Assembly: GCA_003160635.1 (NCBI GenBank) | Contig: PMLV01000121.1 | Coordinates: 29,901 to 66,815, forward strand | Reading direction: 5' to 3' | DNA from: Acidimicrobiaceae bacterium | Lineage (GTDB): Bacteria; Actinomycetota; Acidimicrobiia; Acidimicrobiales; RAAP-2 | Length of the DNA stretch: 36,915 nt | Part shown: piece by piece, positions 29,807-36,915 of the stretch | Numbering within the stretch: position 1 is the first letter of the stretch | How the letters are laid out: each line of letters begins with the position of its first letter | The notes under the pieces: model-generated | What the model saw: only the letters and a program-made list of their open reading frames with translations | What the model was told of the DNA's origin: nothing | Databases searched by the model: none | Position numbers and translations under genes: made by a program

Positions 29807-31717
29807 GTGCGCACAACGGGGCGGGATCATTCGGGAGTGATCACGCCGCGCCTACGAGGAAGACTCGGCCGCGTCGCGCTGGCGAGTGTCCTGACGTTAG
29901 GGGTCGGTTTGATCCTCGGTACTGCGGCACAGCTTCCGTCCGCCGCGGCGAGCCCGCATGCCGTCACCTTCGGTTCGCCGACGTGGCAGACAGGGTTGCT
30001 GCCTGACGGCTCGAATCCGATCGCGCTGTCCTCTCCAAACGTGGCCAACCTGCCCGGTGGACCGGCGGTCGTCGTCGGCGACGAATCCGGGCTTGTGTAC
30101 AGCTTCAACCTGGCCTCAGGCGCCCGGATCTGGACCTACAACGCCGGCGCTCCGGTCAACTCCAGCCCGTCGGTGGCCGCCACCACGCCTGGAAGTGCGC
30201 TCGACAGCGTCTTTGTCGGCTCGGGCGACGCTGCGGTTCCCACGGCGGGCGGCTACCAGGCCATCAGTCCGAACGGAGGCGACGAGTGGTTCGCGCAAGA
30301 GTCCAACCCGGCGAGCGATCCGACCGCACATAACGGCGTGCAAGCTTCGCTGGCCGTCGGCAACCTCCAGGGGGGAATCGACGTGACCGCGGGCTCTCTG
30401 GGACAGAACCAAGATGCGCTCAATGCCACCAACGGAGCTCTCCTGAGCGGATTTCCCTGGTTCCAAGCGGATAGCGATTTCTCCACACCGGCACTGGCTG
30501 ACCTCTACAGCAACGGCAAGACCGAGATCGTCGAAGGAGGCGACTCGACGGCCGGTCTGGCCTTCGGCCAGAACTATCTCAACGGTGGCCACTTGAGGAT
30601 CTTGAGCCCCTCCGGCAACGCCGGAGCCGCACAGCCAAATGGTGGCCTCGATTGCGAGTACAACACCAACGAGACGGTCCAGTCCTCCCCGGCGGTCGGA
30701 GAATTCTTCGGCAGTTCGTCCACCGTCGGCGTGGCCTTCGGGACGGGCGCCACCTATCACCAGTCCGACACGGGAAAACTGATCTCAGTCGACAGTCACT
30801 GCAACCTCATTTGGTCGGCGTCACTGAACGGGAACACGAAGAGCAGCCCGGCGCTTGCCGATGTGCTCGGCAATGGGCAATTGCAGGTCGTCGAAGGTAC
30901 GGACAACGGCTCGACCGGTTCGGTCTACGCCCTCAACGGCGCCAACGGTGCGGTCCTGTGGCAAACCCCGATGAACCGGGTAATCGGCTCCGTCGTCACC
31001 GCTGACCTCGGATCGGGCTACCAGGACGTCCTGGCGCCGACGATCAATGGCGTCGTCGTACTCGACGGCAAGACGGGATCGGTCCTCACGACACTGCAAG
31101 CGGACACCGGGTTTCAGAACTCGCCCCTGATCACCGACGATCCCAATGGAACCGTCGGCATCACGTTGGCGGGCTACCAAGGCGGCGGCAGCATCGTGTA
31201 CCACTACGAAATCGCAGGGTCGAACGGGTCCCTCGTCAACGAATCCGGGGCGTGGCCGCAGTTCCATCACGACCCCGCATTGACCGGGGATGCAGGAACG
31301 GCCCAGAACATAGAAGTCCCGTGCACTGCGCCCACGGCTGCTCCGCACGGCTACTACCTGACGGCCTCGGACGGCGGCGTCTTCACCTTTGGCAACGTTG
31401 CCTTCTGCGGATCGACCGGCGCCATCGGTCTCAATGAACCGGTGGTAGGCCTCGCGGCCTCACCCGACGCCGGGGGCTACTGGCTCGTGGCCTCGGACGG
31501 CGGCATCTTCACCTTCGGGGACGCCACGTTCTACGGCTCGACCGGTGCCATCCACCTCAACCAACCCGTGGTCGGGATGGAGGCCACGACAACCGGCGCC
31601 GGGTACCGGTTCGTGGCCGCTGACGGCGGCATTTTCAACTTTGGCGATGCACTATCTCAGGGTTCATTGGGGGGACAGCCTCTCAACGAGCCGATCGTCG
31701 CGATGGCCGGCTTCTGA
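29807..31717 (+). CDS. Secreted beta-propeller protein with C-terminal 42-residue repeats
   Basis: A 636-residue exported protein. A basic lead and hydrophobic core (VALASVLTLGVGLILGTAAQ) form a signal peptide ending near SAAASPH. Residues ~45-505 are PQQ/FG-GAP-like propeller blades, with recurring SSPALADVLGNG and VYALNGANGAVLWQTP patterns. From residue 515 come three copies of a 42-residue unit (starts 515, 557, 599) of the form GYWLVASDGGIFTFGDATFY, each ending LNxPVVGM. Such repeats are, as I recall, common in exported proteins of Acidimicrobiia and relatives, function unknown. GTG at 29807 has AAGGA upstream. Role is probably at the cell surface; the ligand is unknown. Confidence 0.85.
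   Translation: MRTTGRDHSGVITPRLRGRLGRVALASVLTLGVGLILGTAAQLPSAAASPHAVTFGSPTWQTGLLPDGSNPIALSSPNVANLPGGPAVVVGDESGLVYSFNLASGARIWTYNAGAPVNSSPSVAATTPGSALDSVFVGSGDAAVPTAGGYQAISPNGGDEWFAQESNPASDPTAHNGVQASLAVGNLQGGIDVTAGSLGQNQDALNATNGALLSGFPWFQADSDFSTPALADLYSNGKTEIVEGGDSTAGLAFGQNYLNGGHLRILSPSGNAGAAQPNGGLDCEYNTNETVQSSPAVGEFFGSSSTVGVAFGTGATYHQSDTGKLISVDSHCNLIWSASLNGNTKSSPALADVLGNGQLQVVEGTDNGSTGSVYALNGANGAVLWQTPMNRVIGSVVTADLGSGYQDVLAPTINGVVVLDGKTGSVLTTLQADTGFQNSPLITDDPNGTVGITLAGYQGGGSIVYHYEIAGSNGSLVNESGAWPQFHHDPALTGDAGTAQNIEVPCTAPTAAPHGYYLTASDGGVFTFGNVAFCGSTGAIGLNEPVVGLAASPDAGGYWLVASDGGIFTFGDATFYGSTGAIHLNQPVVGMEATTTGAGYRFVAADGGIFNFGDALSQGSLGGQPLNEPIVAMAGF
31349..31714 (+). repeat. Three tandem 126-base coding repeats
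   Basis: Units begin at 31349, 31475 and 31601, each 126 bases (42 codons), the last cut to 38 codons at the stop. Units 1 and 2 are most alike (SDGGxFTFG, then GSTGAI, then LNxPVVG); unit 3 is more diverged. Confidence 0.85.
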
Positions 31718-31852
31718 CCCATCGGACGGCGGCACCTTCGTCCAGGGTGAAGGAAGTTGGACCCGATTTGCCATTTTGTCCTCCTCTCGGCGTCAAAGGA
31801 TGACCCGAAATGCCATACTGGAGCAAAAATGGGGTACGAGAGGAGCATCATT

Positions 31853-32632
31853 ATGGACCCCATGGAAAGCGACATCATCGGCCGGGATCCCGTTTCGGAG
31901 CTCACCGCAAACTTCTCCGAGACCGCCCGCATCCTGTTCTCGGCGGGAAGCGTGAACAGCACGCTGGGGCAGGTGGTAACCGTGGCGGTGCAGACCATCG
32001 AGGGGTGTGACTACGCGGGGCTGTTCCTGGTCGAAGGCGAGGTGGTGGTCACCCCCGTGCTCACCGATCCGATCGTCGGGGTCGTCGACGCGCTGCAGCA
32101 GGAAACCGGTGAGGGCCCGTGCCTCGACGCGATCGCCCAAGGGATCATGGTCTATGGCGACGACCTCAACGGCGACACCCGCTGGCCGAACTTCGGGCCC
32201 AAGGCGGCGCAAAAGGGGATCCGCAGCGCATTGGCACTCCCCCTGACCACCAACGGAACGGCCGGCGCCGTCAACCTCTATGCCGCCTACCCCTCCGCGT
32301 TCGGCGTGGTCGACAGGGCAAAGGGTGTGATTCTGTCGTCATTGGCCAGCGCCGCCCTCGCTGCCGCGCACCTGTTCGAAGACGAGGAGCGAAGGATCGA
32401 CAATCTGCACTCCGCGCTGAGCAGCCGCGAGATCATCGGCCAGGCGCAAGGGATCCTGATGGAGCGAGAGCGGATCGCGGCGGATCAAGCCTTCGATGTT
32501 CTACGACGCGCATCGCAGTACCTCAACGTAAAACTCAGAGAAGTGGCCCAGACGCTGGTCGACACCGGCGAACGTCCCGACACCGGACCGCGAGATCGCC
32601 GGAAGGGCGACAAGCCGGGCGCCCGGGCTTGA
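31853..32632 (+). CDS. GAF-ANTAR domain regulator
   Basis: A 259-residue cytoplasmic protein. Residues ~30-175 form a GAF sensor domain (with EGCDYAGLFLVEG and GEGPCLDAI). Residues ~185-240 form an ANTAR RNA-binding domain (SREIIGQAQGILMERERI, DQAFDVLRRASQYLN, REVAQTLVDTGE). ANTAR proteins bind paired hairpins in mRNA leaders and prevent termination. The GAF ligand or signal is unknown. The ATG at 31853 has AGGAG at 31841-31845, which decides the start over two in-frame ATGs upstream. The tail is basic (RDRRKGDKPGARA). No kinase or obvious RNA target is adjacent. Confidence 0.92.
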   Translation: MDPMESDIIGRDPVSELTANFSETARILFSAGSVNSTLGQVVTVAVQTIEGCDYAGLFLVEGEVVVTPVLTDPIVGVVDALQQETGEGPCLDAIAQGIMVYGDDLNGDTRWPNFGPKAAQKGIRSALALPLTTNGTAGAVNLYAAYPSAFGVVDRAKGVILSSLASAALAAAHLFEDEERRIDNLHSALSSREIIGQAQGILMERERIAADQAFDVLRRASQYLNVKLREVAQTLVDTGERPDTGPRDRRKGDKPGARA

Positions 32633-32657
32633 AGTAATCCCAGGGCGAAACCGGTGA

Positions 32658-33588
32658 CTACGTTGAGGCCGGCTGGAGAAACGTCTCCATCGCGCGTGCG
32701 ATGCCCCGCGCGATCACCATCTGGCCCTGCGTCGTGTCGGCAATCGAACCTTCGAATGGATCGGTGAGATACAGCGGCTCGATGACGGCTCCCGGCATCT
32801 GGCTCGGTGTCGAGAAGTAGCCCGCCTGGGCGGGACCGATGAGCAAGAGGTGGTCATAGGCAGCCGCTTCGCCCGCAATGCCACCCGAGGACGGATCACC
32901 GACGAAAGAGCCCAAACTGGTGTCCGGGAGGACGCCGTCATCGGGAATATCCCAACCTTGCGCATTCATGCCGGCCAGTACGTCATGTTGGACCAAGGTT
33001 GCAAGTCTGAGATTTGCCGCGGCAAAGGGTCGAGCGGCGTCGTACGCAGTGAGGCTTCCGGCATTCTGGGGCGAAGAACCTGCGTCGAAATAGACGCCGA
33101 CCAGCGCACTGGCGTGCGCGTCATTGGCACAGACATCGCGTGCCACCACGTCGTCGTGGGATCCCTGCAACGTCAGAACGCCCCCCGAAGCCATCGCCGG
33201 GCTGAGCCGCACAACGGTCGATTGTCGCGTTCGGGAAACGACCACCCGAAACCCCTTCGACCGCAGGAGTGCCGTGGCGTCGAGCTCCACCGCGAGCGTC
33301 TCGTGAGCTTCGTTGATCGTCTTCCTCGGTGGTGCCCACGCCGCCCGGGTCGATGCCGCCGTGGCCGGCGTCGAGAAACACGGTCTGGTGACGATCTCCC
33401 TTGGTCGGCCCGAATGCCACGCAGGCTCCGGGTGCGAAGGCCGAGGCATCGAGGGGCGCTCCGCTCGCGGAGCCTCCCGAAGAACTCGGGGTGGGGGCGA
33501 CGCCACAACCGAAGGCAACGACTCCGACGACGAACATGGCCGGCAGAGTGCGTGCCCAGCGGGTAGCGGTGTTGGCAGGCTTCGGCAA
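32658..33588 (-). pseudogene. N-acetylmuramoyl-L-alanine amidase (Amidase_3), frameshifted
   Basis: Two frames together spell one exported amidase. From the TTG at 33588 comes a signal (AMFVVGVVAFGCG, possibly lipoprotein-like), a Ser/Gly linker, then VFLDAGHGGIDPGGVGTTE, which holds the first zinc ligand. At about 33324 the frame changes; the protein continues as KTINEAHETLAVELDATALL (second ligand Glu) to the end at FLQPAST. About 2 bases (modulo 3) are lost at the junction. The third ligand region, usually SIHxN, reads VGVYFDA, with no His. The conserved tail (PAQAGYFSTPSQMPGAVIEP, then LYLTDPFEG) is intact. It may be a true pseudogene or a sequencing/assembly error; a shifted ribosome is unlikely. 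Confidence 0.75.
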
Positions 33589-33806
33589 CTACATCAACTA
33601 CGTCAACGACCTCGGTCGCCCTTGCCGCAGCAACCAAAACGAGGTGAGATCACCCGCCGATGGTAGCGAGACGTCAGCCCCGAACGACGTCGCCCGGGCG
33701 ACTGCCTGGTCTTTCGGATGCGCGGGAGGGGAGCGACGAACGAGCCTACGCTGCAGGAGAGGATCCGAGAGTGAGGGTCGGTGTCCACCGGCCCCGGGGA
33801 GGTCAG

Positions 33807-34904
33807 ATGAGCACGTACGGGTTGCAAGCGGGTTCGGTGGAGATCATGTCGGCGGGTCCCATCACATTTGGTCCAGCGGGGATTCTCTTCCTGGCTGACA
33901 ACGGCACAGCGAAGATATTCGCGGTCGACGTGTCCGATCCGGGATCCGGCGTCGGGTCCGATCCGTTCGACCTGGAGAATGTCGATACGGCGGTGGCATC
34001 TTTCCTGGGTTGCGAGGCTCCTGACCTCCTTATTCGGGACATGGCGGTGCACCCTACGTCACACAATGTGTACCTCTCCGTCCAGCGTGGTCGCGGAGAG
34101 GTAGGGCGGGCCGTGCTCGTACGGATCGATCGACGTGACGGCTCCATCTCCGATATCCCGCTTGACGACGTTGCCTTTTCCGAAATGACGATCGCCGATG
34201 CCCCCGCCGAAGACGACGAGCGGTTGGACACGACACTCCCCCTCGGGCCCGAAGGGGAAGAGTTCCAGTTCGGAGAGCGGACCATCCGCCTCCTGCGCAG
34301 GCCGGTGCGAACGTCGACAGTGACCGACATGGCCTACACCGACGGCTTCCTCCTGGTGGCCGGTCTCTCGAACGAAGAATTCTCGTCCAAGCTGCGGCGT
34401 GTCCCATTCCCGTTCCGCCAGGAGATCGACGACAACAGCCTCGAGATCTTTCACGTGTCACATGGCAAATGGGAGACGGCGGCACCGATCCGCACCTTCG
34501 TACCCTACGACGGGGGCCGGAGCATTTTGGCCGGCTACACGTGTACACCTGTCGTGCACTTTCCATTAGAGGGCCTGGCGCCCGGCGCCAAGACAGTGGG
34601 CCGCACCGTGGCCGAACTCGGTGCCGCCAATCAACCGTTGGACATGATCACGTTCGCCCAAAATGGCGAGGACCACCTCCTCGTCGCGAACAGCGCCCAC
34701 GGCCTGATCAAGATCGCCCAACGTGACATAGATGCTCAGGCACCGCTCACGGAACCCAAGGAACCGATCGGGGTGCCCCGGGAGGTCACCGACCATCAGG
34801 GAGTGATCGGCTTGGCCAACATCGGCGACGAACACGTACTCGCGCTGCACGTCGATGGCGATGGCCACCATCACCTGTCCTCGTTGACGACGTCGTCGCT
34901 CTAG
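33807..34904 (+). CDS. Conserved-type protein of unknown function, beta-propeller-like
   Basis: A 365-residue soluble protein without signal peptide. It begins MSTYGLQAGSVEIMSAGPIT. Repeated short beta patterns, such as GPAGILFLADNGTAKIFAVDV, IRDMAVHPTSHNVYLSVQRG, VTDMAYTDGFLLVAGLSNE and MITFAQNGEDHLLVANSAH, look like propeller blades of the kind found in YncE/NHL-like proteins. I recognise no catalytic motif. A good ribosome site (GGGGAGG) precedes the ATG at 33807. The gene after it starts 7 bases past its stop, so the two form a unit. The divergent upstream region (218 bases from the amidase start) holds three near-repeats of CAACTACRT at 33586-33612 and nothing else I can name. Confidence 0.7.
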   Translation: MSTYGLQAGSVEIMSAGPITFGPAGILFLADNGTAKIFAVDVSDPGSGVGSDPFDLENVDTAVASFLGCEAPDLLIRDMAVHPTSHNVYLSVQRGRGEVGRAVLVRIDRRDGSISDIPLDDVAFSEMTIADAPAEDDERLDTTLPLGPEGEEFQFGERTIRLLRRPVRTSTVTDMAYTDGFLLVAGLSNEEFSSKLRRVPFPFRQEIDDNSLEIFHVSHGKWETAAPIRTFVPYDGGRSILAGYTCTPVVHFPLEGLAPGAKTVGRTVAELGAANQPLDMITFAQNGEDHLLVANSAHGLIKIAQRDIDAQAPLTEPKEPIGVPREVTDHQGVIGLANIGDEHVLALHVDGDGHHHLSSLTTSSL

Positions 34905-34911
34905 TGGCACC

Positions 34912-35916
34912 TTGATCAACGCATCGTGGTCGTGCTACGAGGGCGCGGAATGCATACGCATCAGCGGTAGTGCTCACGGAGCGGGAGTGCAGGTGCGCCC
35001 ACGCCCCGCCGAAGACGTCGTCGGGTATTTTCCACCCATGGCGGGGCGCACGGTGCCCGACGGCTGCGACCTATGTTTCCTGCCTCGTTTCGCGTTCCTC
35101 GGCGGCACCGTGTACGAGGTGTCGATGGACGGCGTCGCCGCCCTCATCCTCCTGCGACCTGACCCACCCGTTCGAGCGACGACCGAAGTTCTCTCGATCT
35201 ATCCGAGTGCGCGCGATGTGCCGCGCAACCTGTTGCGCGTCTACATCGTGTTCTCGGAGCCGATGAGCGAAGGGTATGCCGCGGCACACCTGCAACTCCT
35301 CGACGAGTCGGGCCAAACCCTGCAGGGGGCACTGTTGCCCAACAGCTACGAGCTCTGGGACGGCGACCATCGTCGACTCACTGCGCTGCTCGATCCGGCT
35401 CGGATAAAACGGGGCCTCGTCCCGCACCAACAGGCCGGCTACCCGATCCGGCTCGGCCAGTCCGTCCGACTCGCCGTGGGCGAAGGCTTCCGCGATGCCC
35501 GGGGCGCCCCTCTTCGGGCCGGGGCGGAGAGACGCTACGACGTCGGCGCCGACGAGCGGCGCCGGGTCGATCCGGCCAGCTGGACGCTGCGCGCCCCTCG
35601 GCGTGACTCCTTCGAGCCTCTCGAGGTCACCTTTGACCGGCCACTCGACTATGCCCTGCTCACCCGATGCCTTCGGGTGCGAGGTCCCAACGGCCACCAC
35701 GTCGATGGCGCAGTTGAGCTGGGGCCGGCCGAGAGATCGTGGCGCCTCGCACCGTCCGAGCCGTGGTGCGCCGGGCGGCACGAGCTCGTCATCGACGACA
35801 TTTTGGAGGACGTCGCGGGGAACTCGGTCAGGAGGGTCTTCGACCGTGATCAGGCCCGTTCTTCCGATGCCGTCCGGGAGAAAGGACCATTCATGATCGG
35901 CTACTTGCCACGCTGA
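34912..35916 (+). CDS. Protein of unknown function with two Ig-like (Big_5/SbsA-type) segments
   Basis: A 334-residue protein. Two segments have the 'bacterial Ig-like' signature in which a Phe-Ser/Asp-x-Pro core sits in a beta strand: LRVYIVFSEPMSEGYAAAHL (about 104-123) and LEVTFDRPLDYALLTRCLRV (about 238-257). Between them is EGALLP-type and ELWDGDHRRLTALLDPARIK text. An early CDLC pair is seen (about residue 50). No signal peptide is evident from the TTG start, which is 7 bases after the previous stop; the true start is uncertain. I recall similar proteins as uncharacterised families, but I cannot name one. It probably works with its upstream partner. Confidence 0.7.
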   Translation: MINASWSCYEGAECIRISGSAHGAGVQVRPRPAEDVVGYFPPMAGRTVPDGCDLCFLPRFAFLGGTVYEVSMDGVAALILLRPDPPVRATTEVLSIYPSARDVPRNLLRVYIVFSEPMSEGYAAAHLQLLDESGQTLQGALLPNSYELWDGDHRRLTALLDPARIKRGLVPHQQAGYPIRLGQSVRLAVGEGFRDARGAPLRAGAERRYDVGADERRRVDPASWTLRAPRRDSFEPLEVTFDRPLDYALLTRCLRVRGPNGHHVDGAVELGPAERSWRLAPSEPWCAGRHELVIDDILEDVAGNSVRRVFDRDQARSSDAVREKGPFMIGYLPR

Positions 35917-36019
35917 CGGCCGGTCCTTACTCGCCAGTCACCGAATTCTTGCCGTACGCTGGGCGTATGACCTCTCACAGGGCGGACGTCGCTCCAGCCG
36001 CTACTCCCAAAGCGATTGG

Positions 36020-36915
36020 ATGTCTGTGAGCGAACGTGGCTGTGTCATTACCGGATGGGGGACTGCGCTCCCCCCGACGGTGGTCACCAACACGGATTTG
36101 GTGTCGATGCTGGAGACGAGCGACGAGTGGATCGTCGCGCGGTCAGGCGTGCGGACGCGCCGCGCCGCCACCGGGCCCTTCGTGTCACCCGCCCCTGATC
36201 TGCGCCCTCCAGGGGGTCTCGGGACCACTGCGACCCTCGCCATAGAGGCCGGCCGTCAGGCCCTCGTCGCAGCGGCGACGGAGCCGGCGGAGATCGACTT
36301 CCTGCTGCTTTGTACGACCACTCCAGATCAGGTGATGCCTGGCACCTCCTCTGTCGTGGCCGGCGCGCTTGGGATCACGGGAGGGGCGGTCGACCTCAAT
36401 GCCGCCTGCGCCGGATTCACCTACGGGTTGATCACCGCGGCCGGCATGCTGTCGACCGGTGCCCGCAAGGTGCTGCTGATCGGGGCCGAGACCATGACCC
36501 GGACCCTGAATTGGGAAGACCGCACCAACGCCTTCCTCTTCGGCGATGGAGCCGGTGCGTTGGTCCTCGAGGCGGTGAGCGGTCCGGGCTCGCTCCTCGG
36601 GTGGGACGCCGGCGTGGACGGGTCACTGGTCAATCTCCTCTACGTCGACCATGGCGAGGGGATGATCATGCGAGGCCAAGAGGTCTTTCGCCGGGCGGTC
36701 AGGGCGGCCGTCGACTCGGCCAGCGCCGCACTCCAGCAGGCGAAGGTCGAGGCATCTGACATTGCGTTGTTCGTCCCGCATCAGGCCAACCAACGGATTA
36801 TGGAGGCGATCGCGGATCGCCTCGGCATTGCCCACAACCGGATCGCCTCGGTGATCGAGTGGACGGGGAACACAAGTTCGGCGTCCATTCCGCTGGCGCT
36901 CGTCGACGCAATCGG
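36020..36915 (+). CDS. fabH: Beta-ketoacyl-ACP synthase III (partial, right edge)
   Basis: The first 298 residues are in the window; the last ~30 are cut off. FabH condenses acyl-CoA with malonyl-ACP to start fatty acid synthesis. The catalytic triad is present: C130 (NAACAGF), H254 (VPHQANQRIM) and N284 (GNTSSASIP). Compared with E. coli FabH there is a Pro-rich insert of about 14 residues after RTRR (around 51-66) and a gap of about 8 before GQEVFRRAV. The ATG at 36020 is chosen; GTG at 36026 is possible. The 103 bases before it show no clear promoter. Such genes in actinobacteria often prefer branched or longer primers, which cannot be read here. Confidence 0.94.
   Translation, partial: MSVSERGCVITGWGTALPPTVVTNTDLVSMLETSDEWIVARSGVRTRRAATGPFVSPAPDLRPPGGLGTTATLAIEAGRQALVAAATEPAEIDFLLLCTTTPDQVMPGTSSVVAGALGITGGAVDLNAACAGFTYGLITAAGMLSTGARKVLLIGAETMTRTLNWEDRTNAFLFGDGAGALVLEAVSGPGSLLGWDAGVDGSLVNLLYVDHGEGMIMRGQEVFRRAVRAAVDSASAALQQAKVEASDIALFVPHQANQRIMEAIADRLGIAHNRIASVIEWTGNTSSASIPLALVDAI

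Noticed and set aside
33586..33612. Three 9-base near-repeats (CAACTACRT) as a CRISPR or iteron array
   Set aside because: Only three imperfect units, at an amidase start codon; too few and too short for either.
35968..36030. 20-codon open frame just before fabH
   Set aside because: Short, no ribosome site, no known leader-peptide pattern (no run of regulatory codons).

Overview
The window comes from a high-GC bacterium, most likely an actinomycete-type lineage, with class Acidimicrobiia as my best guess (inference). Support comes from GC-rich coding on both strands, many GTG and TTG starts, several genes whose start codon sits 6-10 bases after a TANNNT -10 box (leaderless style), a WS/DGAT lipid acyltransferase, an ANTAR regulator, and a secreted protein ending in 42-residue GYWLVASDGG-type repeats. 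I see no phage, insertion sequence, CRISPR array, tRNA or rRNA. Coding is dense: no gene-free stretch exceeds about 220 bases.

Region 1 (1-6901, minus strand) is a complete System I cytochrome c maturation operon, ccmA-B-C-D-E-F-G-H-I. Every junction overlaps by 4-11 bases. It includes a 49-residue ccmD, and ccmI runs off the left edge. Opposite it (6985-7684) lies a decayed DJ-1/PfpI-type gene with a deletion and two frameshifts. Region 2 (7702-11914) holds ccdA, which would supply reductant to CcmG/CcmH, gmd (GDP-mannose 4,6-dehydratase), a divergent GT4-like glycosyltransferase, a TetR regulator and a low-molecular-weight phosphatase.

Region 3 (11972-17288) has an acyl-CoA dehydrogenase behind a clear palindromic operator, then cysS and valS facing apart across a 20-base gap that seems to hold both -10 boxes. 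Region 4 (17291-22234) is a branched-chain-amino-acid-type ABC transporter compressed to three genes: LivG-LivF fusion, LivH-LivM fusion and a binding protein. Two tandem copies of a KstR-like operator precede it, which points to steroid or acyl substrates rather than amino acids. Region 5 (22263-25607) is lipid-related: a membrane-anchored esterase divergent from a WS/DGAT gene coupled to a VOC-fold protein.

Region 6 (25633-29683) has overlapping tsaC and tsaD (t6A tRNA modification), a small membrane protein coupled to fhs (formate-THF ligase), and an ArsR regulator under a palindrome. Region 7 (29807-36915) has the secreted propeller/repeat protein, a GAF-ANTAR regulator, a frameshifted cell-wall amidase, a two-gene unit of unknown function, and the start of a fabH cut by the right edge.
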